From: Halarcobacter ebronensis
Lineage (GTDB): Bacteria; Campylobacterota; Campylobacteria; Campylobacterales; Arcobacteraceae
DNA length: 64,000 nt
Assembly: GCF_013201825.1 (NCBI RefSeq)
Contig: NZ_CP053836.1
Span: 1,054,001 to 1,118,000, forward strand
Direction: 5' to 3'
The position numbers and the translations under genes were made by a program. The notes under the pieces were generated by a model. That model was not told the origin of the DNA. It searched no databases and saw nothing but the letters and a program-made list of their open reading frames with translations. Numbering within the stretch: the first letter of the stretch is position 1; each line of letters opens with the position of its first letter. Below are positions 26,901 through 35,577 of the stretch, one piece after another.

Positions 26901-27119
26901 CAGTTTATAGAGTTTATAGTTGTTCATTACACTAAAAAAATATTAGCCTTCCAAAGGGTAAATGAAGAGCCAGAAATTGCCTTCTCAAACTTTATAAACA
27001 ATGAAAAAGAGACTTTCTTTAAAGTAAGAGAGACATTAGATATTTTTATGACTAGAGAGAATAAAGATATTAAAGAGGTTGCAGTTACAGTTAACCAAAT
27101 TATGGTCTCTTTATTATAA
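23919..27119 (+). CDS. NAD-specific glutamate dehydrogenase, large type
   Basis: 1066 residues, in the range of the ~115-kDa class of NAD-glutamate dehydrogenases and shorter than the ~1600-residue class. It converts glutamate to 2-oxoglutarate and ammonia with NAD. The central catalytic region is clear: SNISRGGLRWSDRHDDYRQEVKSLM, IIPDGSKGGFV, DPYFVVAADKGTASMSDVAN, and the nucleotide-binding SVVGIGSMSGDVFGNGLL. The N-terminal 270 and C-terminal 350 residues are helical regulatory extensions. It stands alone with AAAAGGA before the ATG. Together with the aspartase, asparaginase and 5-oxoprolinase genes it supports growth on amino acids. Confidence 0.92.
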   Translation: MGTTSSDMNAICSQLLTPEDLKISNELFSEVIENVIVTNITDYLDSKSIKIYSTYQLFLSSITPILHDIGFMIVDEVTYNIRNGSQLIYVSRFNLRINDKEDMKKIDSAKINLEAIITRCLKDPSVFHSKVFSLVLKQNFDFRKLMLVKAIIEYLDQAVLTINSATMLNTLTSHHEITKLFVDYFCIKFNPKEKKRDELLKKLVENIEEKIKQIPQIMDDRILKLTFSLLQSLLRTNFYLNKETISFKIDTRSFAVNLKGLQPNLENFIFHPDFYGVHLRMSNISRGGLRWSDRHDDYRQEVKSLMITQEGKNSIIIPDGSKGGFVINKDTSKVTKEYFNEIYSMYINANLDLVDNMVNGEVVRDSNIVAYDEDDPYFVVAADKGTASMSDVANEIAISRGYWLGDAFASGGSNGFGHKDLGITAKGALMSTKRFLVEMGIDMYRDSISVVGIGSMSGDVFGNGLLESDKFKLYGAIGHKEILIDPNPDLEESFLERKRLFESKNGGWSNYDPTKISKGGGVFLRSDKEIELSEEIKKLFKTKKKYVTGEELCVMLLTMEVDMLFNGGVGTYVKASDENSLDIGDKQNEAVRVDATDIKAKIVCEGGNLGFTQKARIEYALSGGRINIDGIDNAGGVDTSDHEVNLKILLNNVSTHENLCSQEKQSTLRSMTEQVVTLVLQSNYNQALAISLDEKFSRKHQNDFIRAIEVLENNVEAFNRASFFIPKNENINEVVDIEGSIVRPVLCSLLSYSKIFMKKILMQSTLIDEQFALQYLYRYFPKSFISAYEHDILNHPLRREIIATKMADVIINSQGITFISDYEKLGNERFLLKIQSYLVVKRLLGGRDIREKIYSQDYIMDIERQYDLINRLEYILSASTRWMVKYLKKNQLDSAHILDHKDELFSLLAQVHKQRVEVLIEDDSEFNLFFSVLDYLRFAIPAIVIKTNTNHSFKDVVIVFYSLIHEFNILDIIVALNKIKIANKNDLILRNQVLQFIEFIVVHYTKKILAFQRVNEEPEIAFSNFINNEKETFFKVRETLDIFMTRENKDIKEVAVTVNQIMVSLL

Positions 27120-27233
27120 AAATTGAGACTTTTAAAAAGTTAATTGGCATATATTTTACTAAGTATTATAATCTTGACTTATAAATATTATTTTAAGTTT
27201 TGATGTGATACCCTTTCCAAAAAAGGAGTTCTT

Positions 27234-27443
27234 ATGAAAAGTAATATGGATGATGAATTATCTTTAGATAAAATTGATGATTATAATGGGAAAGAGACAA
27301 AAGAGAAAAAAAGAACAGTTCTTTATGTTGTTATTTTTTGTCTTTTAGTTGGTGCATTATTTGCTGTTATCAAATATACAAATCAAGTTGATGATTACGT
27401 AGGAACTCCAGAAGCTCCTGGAATTTCAACAACTAAAAACTAA
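27234..27443 (+). CDS. Small single-pass membrane protein
   Basis: 69 residues. An acidic-basic N-terminus (residues 1-29) is followed by one helix (about 30-46, TVLYVVIFCLLVGALFAVI) and a short periplasmic tail. A strong AAAAAGGAG ribosome binding site precedes the ATG, and a strong terminator follows, so it is very likely expressed. No known family is recognised; its job is unknown. Confidence 0.7.
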   Translation: MKSNMDDELSLDKIDDYNGKETKEKKRTVLYVVIFCLLVGALFAVIKYTNQVDDYVGTPEAPGISTTKN

Positions 27444-27444
27444 C

Positions 27445-27468
27445 AAAGGGTGTTTTAACACCCTTTTT
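27445..27468 (+). terminator. Intrinsic terminator
   Basis: AAAGGGTGTT (27445-27454) and AACACCCTTT (27457-27466) form a 10-bp stem with a 2-base loop and a T-run, two bases after the stop of the small membrane protein. Confidence 0.88.
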
Positions 27469-27548
27469 CTGACATTTGTCTTAAATAATTTTAATTAAGT
27501 TTTAGGTTATTTTACTATAATTTTTAAAATAATAGAAAGCATATAATA

Positions 27549-28109
27549 ATGAGATACACTCTTATACTACTAAATATTTTCATATCTATTTTTTTTGTTG
27601 CTTGTACAACACAAAAGAGTTTAGATGAAAAGATGATAAAAAATACTAAGAGTAAATCTTATGTTTCTAAAAAGTCTATTTTAGGGGACAAAAAGGTGAC
27701 TGTTGGATATATTGAATATGTTTCTCTTCCCGCTTTTAATCTAACCTATAAAGCAAAAATTGATACAGGTGCAACAACAACTTCAATTCATGCTTTTGAT
27801 ATTATTGAGTTTGAAAAAGATGGCAAAAAATGGGTTAAATTTAAACTTGATGATACAAAAGGTGGTTTAATAGAAGAATCTCTTCCTGTTGAAAGAGTTG
27901 TTCATATAAAAAGACATGGTGTAGAAAACCAAGAGAGATATGTGGTTAAAATGCAATTAAAACTTGGTAAGACAACCCAAATTATCGATGTTTCTTTGAC
28001 TAATAGAACTAAATTCAAATATCCTATTTTGATAGGAAAAAACTATTTACATGGACATATGATTGTTGATGTATCAAAAAAATTTCTCACATCTTTAGAT
28101 GAAAAATAG
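27549..28109 (+). CDS. Retropepsin-like lipoprotein (ATP-dependent zinc protease family, RimK-associated)
   Basis: 186 residues. The signal peptide ends in a lipobox (FVAC, Cys20). The mature part holds the aspartic-protease-like motif KAKIDTGATTTSIHA and the downstream block PILIGKNYLHGHMIVDV, both typical of the family annotated as putative ATP-dependent zinc proteases, which in fact look like single-domain retropepsins (DTGA). It is probably an outer- or inner-membrane-anchored periplasmic protein. No RimK partner is adjacent. Protease activity is not demonstrated by the sequence. Confidence 0.82.
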   Translation: MRYTLILLNIFISIFFVACTTQKSLDEKMIKNTKSKSYVSKKSILGDKKVTVGYIEYVSLPAFNLTYKAKIDTGATTTSIHAFDIIEFEKDGKKWVKFKLDDTKGGLIEESLPVERVVHIKRHGVENQERYVVKMQLKLGKTTQIIDVSLTNRTKFKYPILIGKNYLHGHMIVDVSKKFLTSLDEK

Positions 28110-28150
28110 ATAGTTAGGTTATTTATAAAAAAGATTGTTAGTTTTGATTA

Positions 28151-28165
28151 TTAATTGACAATTAA
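28151..28165. promoter_or_regulatory. Palindrome before the SagB-like gene
   Basis: TTAATTG (28151-28157) and CAATTAA (28159-28165) form perfect 7-bp arms around one base, 46 bases before the next ATG. A possible operator, though the sequence is simple and AT-rich. Confidence 0.25.
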
Positions 28166-28211
28166 TTGTTAGTTAGTAGAATTTGGCATTAATCTAAAGG
28201 TTCTTAGGTAT

Positions 28212-29489
28212 ATGTTTAACTCTTTTTTTGAATACCATAATAAAACAAAACACTCATACTATTCAGTAAGAAGTTTTCCCAACAGACTTGATTGGGACAA
28301 TCAGCCAAGCGCTTTTAAGTCTTATCCTAAAGAGTTTAAAAAAATAGAACTTGATTTGGAAAAAGAGAATCATAGTTTTATCTACTATATTGCTGGAATT
28401 ACAGCTAAAAAGAGCTATCCAGGAGTTGAATATTATTTAAGAGTAAATCCAAGTGCTGGAGCACTATATCCAAATGAAATCTATTTTCAAAGCAGAAACA
28501 ATAAAGATATAGAAGATGGGATTTATCACTTTGATATTGCAAGTTCTTCCATAACCCTTCTTAAAAAAATCAAACAAGATGGAGTTGAGTCATATTTTGG
28601 TTTGAACAAGAAAACAGAAGGTTTTATTTTTCTACTCTCTTCCATATATTATAGAAGTTCATGGAAGTACAAAAATAGAGCTTTTAGATATTGTCTTTTA
28701 GATGCGGGACATCTTTTGGGTTGCTTAGAGATCTCTTCTTATATACATAATAAAGAGTATGAAATAAAATATGATTTTGATAAAAAGGGGTTAAATGCTC
28801 TGTTTTCTTTTGATAATAAAGAGTTTTTTACCTCCTCTTTTTTGATAACTAAATCTTTAGACCAAGAGGTTTTAGAACTAAAACTTGATTTGCCAACCAT
28901 TGATGGAAGTTATTATTTTGAAGAAAATCAGATGATTGAGAGTGCTTATAAAGAGTCTTTAAATCTTTTAAATCCAAAAGAAGAGAGTCAAAAACCAAGT
29001 TTTAATTTTAGTAAAAACTATTTCAAAGAGGTAGTTTTAAAAAGAAGATCAATTAGAGAGTTTGCAAAACAAAGTATTAGCAAAATAGAGTTTGAGACAA
29101 TAATGAAACTTTTAAATGAACCAATTCCTTCAGATTGTAATGAAACGTTGGATATCTATTGCGTTATAAATAGAGTTGAAAAGATGAAATTAGGACTTAT
29201 TAAAAATGGTGAATATATCAAAGAGGGTGATTTTATGAGCAAAGCAGGCTATCTTTGTCTAGAACAAGATTTAGGTAAATCCTCTGCTGTAACCTTTTTT
29301 ATAACTTCAAATTCAAACAATTATCAAGCAATGTATCAAAAAGCAGGAATACTTGGTCATAGATTATATTTAGTTTCAAATTACTTAAAAATAGGCTGTA
29401 GTGGTATTGGTGCCTATTATGATGATGAAGTTTGTGAGTTTTTAGGGGAATATACACAGGTTTTATATGCACTTGCCATAGGAAAATAA
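28212..29489 (+). CDS. SagB-type dehydrogenase / nitroreductase-like protein
   Basis: 425 residues made of two nitroreductase-like halves. The N-terminal half has the block RVNPSAGALYPNEIYF and YRSSWKYKNRAFRYCLLDAGHLLGCLE; the C-terminal half starts with a classic KRRSIREFAKQSISKIEFE flavin-binding motif and ends with HRLYLVSNYLKIGCSGIGAYYDDEV. FMN-dependent SagB proteins oxidise azolines in peptide natural products, but no precursor peptide, cyclodehydratase or transporter is nearby, so a general oxidoreductase role is equally likely. It precedes a diguanylate cyclase by 44 bases. Confidence 0.85.
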   Translation: MFNSFFEYHNKTKHSYYSVRSFPNRLDWDNQPSAFKSYPKEFKKIELDLEKENHSFIYYIAGITAKKSYPGVEYYLRVNPSAGALYPNEIYFQSRNNKDIEDGIYHFDIASSSITLLKKIKQDGVESYFGLNKKTEGFIFLLSSIYYRSSWKYKNRAFRYCLLDAGHLLGCLEISSYIHNKEYEIKYDFDKKGLNALFSFDNKEFFTSSFLITKSLDQEVLELKLDLPTIDGSYYFEENQMIESAYKESLNLLNPKEESQKPSFNFSKNYFKEVVLKRRSIREFAKQSISKIEFETIMKLLNEPIPSDCNETLDIYCVINRVEKMKLGLIKNGEYIKEGDFMSKAGYLCLEQDLGKSSAVTFFITSNSNNYQAMYQKAGILGHRLYLVSNYLKIGCSGIGAYYDDEVCEFLGEYTQVLYALAIGK

Positions 29490-29533
29490 AGAAAAAAAGT
29501 GTAAAATTATTTATAAATTTCCTAAGGAAACAA

Positions 29534-30304
29534 ATGGACTCAAAGAAAATAACTTTTTGTAATTTCTCAACAATTTTATCTATATGTCTGATTTTTTATA
29601 TTCTTACCTCTTTTTACCTAGATTACACAAATACACAAGCAGAGATTTATAACAAAGATGATTTTTTATTAAAAATTATCTTTTTGGGTATTCTTTTTGC
29701 TATGGTTACTTTTTTATATACAATTTTTAAATACTACAAAAATAGATATTTAGAAAAACAAATTGAACAAAGAACAAAAGATTTGGTAGATGAAAATGAG
29801 AGATTAAAAACTAACTCACATTTAGATCCTTTAACCCAGTGTTTAAATGAAAAGTTTTTTATGAAAAGATTTAAAGAGGAGTTTAGGAGAGCAATTAGGG
29901 AAAAACAGTATATCTCCTTGCTTATTGTAAATATTGATGAGTTTAAAGCCTTTAATGATATTTATGGAGAAAATGAAGGGAATGAGTGTTTAAAGATGAT
30001 TTCAAATATTTTGGTAAATCATTGTAATAGACCTGTTGATTTAGTAGCAAGATTTAATGGAGATGAGTTTTATATTCTTTTGCCTAATACAAAAGAGCCA
30101 AAAGGGGTATCTAAAAGATGTATTGAAGCAGTAAAATCTCTAAATATTCCCCATGATAACTCGATTGCTTCAAATGTTCTTACCATTAGTATTGGAACAG
30201 CTACTTTTATTCCTGATGATGTGGAACATATGAAAGATTTGATAATAATGGCAAAAGAGTCGTTAAAAAGGGCAAAAATTGGGGGAAGAAATAGGGTTTA
30301 TTAG
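29534..30304 (+). CDS. Membrane-bound diguanylate cyclase (NGDEF variant)
   Basis: 256 residues. Two membrane helices (about 9-27 and 42-64) are joined by a short loop, followed by a coiled coil and a GGDEF domain (about 95-256). The active-site loop reads RFNGDEF, with Asn replacing the first Gly, and an RxxD inhibitory site (RPVD) lies five residues before it. Substitution of the first Gly is sometimes tolerated, so activity is plausible but uncertain. There is no real sensor domain. AAGGA lies 9 bases before the ATG. Confidence 0.87.
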   Translation: MDSKKITFCNFSTILSICLIFYILTSFYLDYTNTQAEIYNKDDFLLKIIFLGILFAMVTFLYTIFKYYKNRYLEKQIEQRTKDLVDENERLKTNSHLDPLTQCLNEKFFMKRFKEEFRRAIREKQYISLLIVNIDEFKAFNDIYGENEGNECLKMISNILVNHCNRPVDLVARFNGDEFYILLPNTKEPKGVSKRCIEAVKSLNIPHDNSIASNVLTISIGTATFIPDDVEHMKDLIIMAKESLKRAKIGGRNRVY

Positions 30305-30338
30305 TATATAAAACAGAGATTTCTCTCTATTTTATATA
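30305..30338. terminator. Bidirectional terminator
   Basis: Arms 30305-30319 and 30324-30338 pair over 14 of 15 positions with a 4-base loop between the convergent diguanylate cyclase and ciaB genes. A-rich left and T-rich right ends suit both directions. Confidence 0.75.
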
Positions 30339-32204
30339 GTTCTCTTTTGAGTCTTTTGTATCTAACTCTTGTCCAATCTCTTGATATCTTTTAAAATAAT
30401 ATTTTACAAAAGAGTGAAGTTTATGATTTACTGGCATAAAATATTTTCCATCTTTTTTTGCAAATCTAGTTAAAAATTCTGTTGCATCTTTTTTATCTAG
30501 ATAATGGTTTGCAAGTTCTGTATAGGTTTTAATATACCATTCTTTTAATCTCTCATATTTAACTGAAGAGATATCTAATGTTAACTCCTCATCTCCCCAA
30601 TTTAAGATTTTAGTCTCAAATAGTGCAGTTAGATGAATTAACCCTTCGCAATAGTATGGTTGTACTTCATCAACTTCCATCCAACCAATTAGTCCAACAG
30701 CTCTTTTAATAGTATCCATTAATACTTGCTTTTCTAAATCTTTTTCATCATTTGATTCATCTAAAAAGAAAGAGATAAGACCACCTGTTGTAGCTTTAAA
30801 CTCCTCTATATTTTTGAAGTTTCCTGTTTTGTTCATTACTGATTCTGTATCTTCATCGCACCATAAAATATGTCCATACTCATGTCCAATAGTTGTAATG
30901 TCATATACTTGATGCCAAGCTTCATCTTCATTAAATAAAAACATTCTATCTTCAGATAAAAACTTTTGTCCAAATATCTCTTGGCTTAGTTTTAAAAATG
31001 GTTTTGCTCTGCTTGTTTGTAAAATTTCATCTGCAAATGCAAAGATTTTTTTACCCTCTTCTTTTGATACAACTTCATCATTTGGAACAACTTGAGCTGA
31101 AAACAGACCATTAAATTCTGCACCAAAAAACAAAGCAGGTCTTCCAATATATAGTTGAACTTTATCCAAAGATTTCAAAGAGAAATTATAAGTATTTTCA
31201 TAACCCTCTTTTTTCTCTATCTCATTAAAAATCTTTTTAAAAGCAGATTTTATTTTGTTTACCCTATGGTCGTTTTGGGCAAATTTTGGATTAGTTAATC
31301 TAATATCCCACTCTAAGGCAACTGCTTTTCTAAAGTGGTCCTCATAATATTCCAATGGGTGACCTATTTGAACAGGAGATTTTATCTTCATCCAAGCTCT
31401 ATCAACATCAGCCCATCTCTCCACAAGTTTATGGTTTTGCTCTTCACTAAAGGCTTTGATTAGATTTTGAATATATAAAATATAGTTCCATTTTTCATCA
31501 TAAATCTCATCTTCAAGCTCAATTAAACTCTCTTCAAACTTTTCAAGTGCATCAATTACAGCTGTAGTTTGCTCTTTAAAAGCTTTGATATATGCTTTTG
31601 AAGAGTATTTCCCATCTTCAAGTACAAGTGCAGAGTAAGACCTGTCAGCAACAATTCCATTATGTCCCAAATCAAATAAAGAGTTCTCTTCTAAATATTC
31701 ATAAACTTTTTTTTCATTTCCATCAAACATCTCTAAAAGTTCTTTATTTATTCCATTTATAATATGAGCTGTCCATGAACTTTGCCAAGATGACATCTTT
31801 AGACCAACTTCATAAACACCTTCAAATACTGCTTGATAAAAGGGTGTTAAAAGGTTATTTGTTTTTATATAGTTGATTGTATTTTTATGTTTGTCATGCC
31901 AAAAGTCTCTTACAAAAATATAGGCTTTTTCTTGTAGTTCTATTATCTCTTTTTCATTTTTTCCTAGTTTTTTTAGAACTTGCACTAAAGAGTCATCTCT
32001 TAGATTTACCAATCTTGTAATAAGTGCAACTCTTAAATCATCTTTCATATATAGACCTAAAGCTTTTGCAAAGTCTTCAATTATAGTAAGTTTTTCAAAC
32101 TCACCCTTTTCTAAATAGATTATATGCTTGTTTACATTATTTTTTTGTGTATCAAAAAAGTCATAAACTTCTACTAAATCATTTAAAAATTTGTCATTAT
32201 TCAA
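30327..32204 (-). CDS. ciaB: CiaB-family protein with HEXXH motif
   Basis: 625 residues, matching Campylobacter invasion antigen B in length and in blocks such as SSWQSSWTAHIINGINKELLEMFDGN, DLGHNGIVADRSYSALVLEDGKYS and GRPALFFGAEFNGLFSAQVVPNDE. CiaB is described as a protein affecting host-cell invasion, but this sequence also shows a zinc-peptidase-type HEYGH (residues 441-445) followed by IEEFKATTGG (Glu467-Glu468), a gluzincin-like arrangement. No signal peptide is present. Wide conservation and the intact motif suggest a cytoplasmic peptidase-like role; secretion cannot be judged here. It may be preceded by a tiny membrane protein gene on the same strand. Confidence 0.88.
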   Translation of the reverse strand: MNNDKFLNDLVEVYDFFDTQKNNVNKHIIYLEKGEFEKLTIIEDFAKALGLYMKDDLRVALITRLVNLRDDSLVQVLKKLGKNEKEIIELQEKAYIFVRDFWHDKHKNTINYIKTNNLLTPFYQAVFEGVYEVGLKMSSWQSSWTAHIINGINKELLEMFDGNEKKVYEYLEENSLFDLGHNGIVADRSYSALVLEDGKYSSKAYIKAFKEQTTAVIDALEKFEESLIELEDEIYDEKWNYILYIQNLIKAFSEEQNHKLVERWADVDRAWMKIKSPVQIGHPLEYYEDHFRKAVALEWDIRLTNPKFAQNDHRVNKIKSAFKKIFNEIEKKEGYENTYNFSLKSLDKVQLYIGRPALFFGAEFNGLFSAQVVPNDEVVSKEEGKKIFAFADEILQTSRAKPFLKLSQEIFGQKFLSEDRMFLFNEDEAWHQVYDITTIGHEYGHILWCDEDTESVMNKTGNFKNIEEFKATTGGLISFFLDESNDEKDLEKQVLMDTIKRAVGLIGWMEVDEVQPYYCEGLIHLTALFETKILNWGDEELTLDISSVKYERLKEWYIKTYTELANHYLDKKDATEFLTRFAKKDGKYFMPVNHKLHSFVKYYFKRYQEIGQELDTKDSKENYIK

Positions 32205-32254
32205 AATTTTTCCTTCAATATATAGTCAAACATAGTCTATCAATTTTGTGCTTG

Positions 32255-32347
32255 TTATTGAATAAGATTTTGCTTCTTTATTAACTCTTTTAAGATATAT
32301 AAAATAATAAATATTCCTAAAATAATAAGAGAAAGTAAATTTTTCAT
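32255..32347 (-). CDS. Possible 30-residue membrane peptide
   Basis: An open frame of 30 residues beginning MKNLLSLIILGIFIILYIL and continuing with a short basic tail, i.e. one membrane helix with positive-inside charges. It lies 51 bases upstream of ciaB on the same strand. The ribosome binding site is weak, so this is only a candidate small protein. Confidence 0.35.
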   Translation of the reverse strand: MKNLLSLIILGIFIILYILKELIKKQNLIQ

Positions 32348-32464
32348 GGAAAATTCTTTTTTTGTTTGTTATATTATAAATAATAATCGAAGAAATGAAG
32401 ATATACAAAGTTGTTAAAAGATATAATTCTGTTTTTATGCATGAAATATAATAGAAAGGGGTTT

Positions 32465-35400
32465 ATGGTTTTTGTTCATTCACGTTTTAGAATTCTAAAA
32501 GGTGGTAAAATTAGTTTAATTGTGTGTTCTTTACTTTGTTCATCTACACTTACATTTGCAGCACCAACTGGTGGGAAGGTGACTTCAGGGGCTGCTACAA
32601 TAAGTCAAAATGGTAATATCACCAATATTAATCAAACTACTAATAAAGCAACAATTAATTGGCAGAACTTTTCTATTTCACAAAATGAAATAGTTAATTT
32701 TAATCAGCCAAATGCTAATGCTATTACACTAAATAGAGTTGTTGGAAATGAAAAAAGTATTATCAACGGGGCATTAAATGCAAATGGTCAAGTTTGGATA
32801 CTAAACTCAAATGGTGTTTTATTTGGAAAAAATGCAAGTATTAATACAAGTGGTTTATTAGCAACTACCGCAAAACTTTCTGATGGTGATTTTAATATAG
32901 GAAATTATAATTTCAAAAATGCAACAGCAAACTCAATAATTAATCAAGGAACAATTGAAGTAATAAACAATGGCTCAGTGATACTAGCTTCAAATGAAGT
33001 TATAAATGAAGGAATAATAAAAGCAGTAAGAGGAAATATCCATTTAGTAGGAGCAGACTCTTATTCAATTAATCTAAATGGAAACTCCTTAGTTGACCTT
33101 AGCGTAGATAAAGGTGTACTTGATGCAATGGTTTCAAACTCTGGAACAATATTAGCTGATGGTGGAAAAGTTTACCTTACAACAAATGCAGTAGATGAAT
33201 TATTAAAAGGAGTTGTAAACAATACTGGTATCGTTGAGGCAAATAGTATTGATGATATAACAGGACACATAGAGATTTTTGCCCATGGCGGTGAAGCTTT
33301 AATTGATGGAACCATTAATGCAAAAGGTGGTTTTATTGAAACATCTGGTTCAAAAATAAATTTTTCTGATAACTTTATCATTAATGCAGGCAAAGGTGGA
33401 ACATGGCTTATTGATCCCAATAATATAAAAATTGTATCTGATTCAACTGCTGAAGCAAATGTAGACTCTTCGGGTGCACCATTATATATATCTTTAGATG
33501 ATACAACTATTTTACGTGCATCCACAGTTGAAAGTCAATTAAATAATGGAACCAATGTAATTATTGAAACAGGTGAAGCGGGAACAAATTCACAAGATGG
33601 TGATATTTTTTTACAAACAAGTATCAATAAAACTTCAGGTGCAGATGCAACTTTAACTTTAAAGGCACATAGAAATATATTTTTTGCAGATGATTATCAA
33701 AGCCCAACATCACTTGGTAGTATTTCAAGTACAAGTAATAGCTTAAATGTAGTTTTATGGTCAGATAGTGATGGAAATAGTGATGGTTCAATATGGTTAC
33801 CTGAAGGTTCAAGTATTTCATCAAATGGTGGGCATGTTTGGTTAGGCGGGGGAGCTGGTTCTTCAACATGGAATGGCTTAACAGTTGGGAACTCCTCTGC
33901 TGTTGGAAGTAGCTTTTCTTCTTCTGAGGGAAATGCAATAGCAAGAGGTGTTTCAATAAATGGAAATATTTTTGCCAATGCAGATAGTTTTGGTGGAGAT
34001 ATTTTTATAAAAGGACTAGCTAGTACATCAAGTCATTATACAAGTGCTAGAGGAGTTTCTATATCAGGTTCTGTTACAACAAACTATAATGGAAATATAA
34101 GTATAGAAGGTAAAGCAAAAGGTGGTTCTGATGCTGTAGCTATTGGAGACACATCTTCTGCTTTAACTGATGGATCAGCTATTTTAAGAGTTAATAATGG
34201 AACTATTTTTATAAATGGATATTCAAATCAAGGAAATACTTCAAGTGATTCTATCTATTTGAACAATGGGTCTTATATAGAAAGTACAGGAACAGGAACA
34301 CTTATAATAGATGCAAATGATGATGAAATATCTGCCGATTCTACTTCATATATTAAAATTGCTAATTTATTGTTAAAAAATGGTTTCACTACAACTTTAA
34401 CTAATTCTAATAATGATATAAAAACACTAGCTGCTACAGGGATGACTTCTTTAACATATAGCGATTCAAATGATATTACAATTGGTACAATAAATGGAGT
34501 TGATGGAATAACAGCTAATGGTGATGTTGAACTTTTAGCTTCTGATATCTTTGTTAAAAAACCTATTTCAAATGGTTCAAATACCCTAAATCTAAATGCC
34601 ACTGGAAATATATATTATATTTCAGATGAATCTGAAAATACAGATAATTCGTATTCAATTAATGCATATAGTTATTATACAATTAAAAATTTTCCAAATT
34701 TTGATAATATAAAGAATAAATCAATATCTTTAGTTGATAATTTAATTAATAATTTAGTTGATTTATCTAATACAGTAGAAAATGCTATATATACAGATTT
34801 AAGCACTCCTAATGAGATTTTGCCTAAAGATACAACAGAAAAAAATATTAATTCAAATAAGCCAATTATAAATTCAAATAAAAACCTAATAGAACAAAGT
34901 ACAAATTCAAGTAATCAAAGTGAAAGTTCAAGTAAAAATGTAACAGAACAAAAAACAGATTTCATGGTTTTAAATAGGGAGTCTAATACAAATTCAATTG
35001 ACCAAAATAGTAACTCTAGTAGTATAGCTGAAAATTCAAATGAAAATTCAGAAGAACAAAAAACAGATGCAAGTGAAGAAACTATAGATTCAGCTAACAC
35101 AAGTCAAAGTTCAAATTATGATAAAACAGAAGAAAATACAATCCAGTTAGGTGAGGCACAAATAGAAATAGATGTTGATGAAAATGGGGAAATAGTATAT
35201 AGTAAATCTCAAATTGAAGTAAAAGTCAATAAAAATGGAAAATTAGCATTTGGTGATAATTCAAGTGATGTATTAGAAACAATGGGACTAGCAATCAAAG
35301 ATATTGCGATAAGAAAAAACAGAATCAAAATTGATATACTTGATAAAAAAGCAAATACAAACTATAGTGCAAGTTTTGCAGAAGGTACGCCTTTAATAAA

Positions 35401-35560
35401 TGATTTTGTAATTAACACTAAAACAGGAAAAATAAGAGGAACTTTACCTAAAAATGCAAGTGAAGTTTCAGTTCTTGTAAAAGCTATAAGTGAAGATAAA
35501 ACTGTTAGAGTTGTAAGTTTAAAAATAAAATTGGATTCATTGAAATCAAATATCAACTAA
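32465..35560 (+). CDS. TpsA-like filamentous hemagglutinin-family exoprotein
   Basis: 1031 residues from ATG 32465, chosen because AAAGGGG lies 5 bases upstream; in-frame starts at 32411 (TTG) and 32441 are possible. A signal peptide (cleavage near TLTFA/APTGG) leads into a two-partner-secretion domain: ATINWQNFSISQNEIVNFNQP, NRVVGNEKSIINGALNANGQVWILNSNGVLFGKNA. Beta-helix-like repeats rich in Asn, Ser and Gly follow up to about residue 740, then a low-complexity Asn/Ser/Glu/Lys/Thr segment (about 790-905), and a C-terminal domain with ITINTKTG-like strands resembling a putative Ig fold. No TpsB transporter is nearby. FecR and CHASE2-GGDEF genes follow immediately. Confidence 0.85.
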   Translation: MVFVHSRFRILKGGKISLIVCSLLCSSTLTFAAPTGGKVTSGAATISQNGNITNINQTTNKATINWQNFSISQNEIVNFNQPNANAITLNRVVGNEKSIINGALNANGQVWILNSNGVLFGKNASINTSGLLATTAKLSDGDFNIGNYNFKNATANSIINQGTIEVINNGSVILASNEVINEGIIKAVRGNIHLVGADSYSINLNGNSLVDLSVDKGVLDAMVSNSGTILADGGKVYLTTNAVDELLKGVVNNTGIVEANSIDDITGHIEIFAHGGEALIDGTINAKGGFIETSGSKINFSDNFIINAGKGGTWLIDPNNIKIVSDSTAEANVDSSGAPLYISLDDTTILRASTVESQLNNGTNVIIETGEAGTNSQDGDIFLQTSINKTSGADATLTLKAHRNIFFADDYQSPTSLGSISSTSNSLNVVLWSDSDGNSDGSIWLPEGSSISSNGGHVWLGGGAGSSTWNGLTVGNSSAVGSSFSSSEGNAIARGVSINGNIFANADSFGGDIFIKGLASTSSHYTSARGVSISGSVTTNYNGNISIEGKAKGGSDAVAIGDTSSALTDGSAILRVNNGTIFINGYSNQGNTSSDSIYLNNGSYIESTGTGTLIIDANDDEISADSTSYIKIANLLLKNGFTTTLTNSNNDIKTLAATGMTSLTYSDSNDITIGTINGVDGITANGDVELLASDIFVKKPISNGSNTLNLNATGNIYYISDESENTDNSYSINAYSYYTIKNFPNFDNIKNKSISLVDNLINNLVDLSNTVENAIYTDLSTPNEILPKDTTEKNINSNKPIINSNKNLIEQSTNSSNQSESSSKNVTEQKTDFMVLNRESNTNSIDQNSNSSSIAENSNENSEEQKTDASEETIDSANTSQSSNYDKTEENTIQLGEAQIEIDVDENGEIVYSKSQIEVKVNKNGKLAFGDNSSDVLETMGLAIKDIAIRKNRIKIDILDKKANTNYSASFAEGTPLINDFVINTKTGKIRGTLPKNASEVSVLVKAISEDKTVRVVSLKIKLDSLKSNIN

Positions 35561-35577
35561 AAGAGTAAGGACTAAAT

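Noticed and set aside
28212-29489. Thiazole/oxazole-modified peptide gene cluster
   Set aside because: Only a SagB-like protein is present; no precursor peptide, cyclodehydratase or exporter lies nearby.
32226-32408. 60-residue minus-strand protein upstream of ciaB
   Set aside because: The translation is an unordered mix of Tyr/Ile/Phe/Lys; the alternative frame at 32255-32347 gives a more sensible membrane peptide.
33172-33978. Antisense open frames inside the exoprotein gene
   Set aside because: They are shadows of a repetitive beta-helix gene, without ribosome binding sites or recognisable domains.
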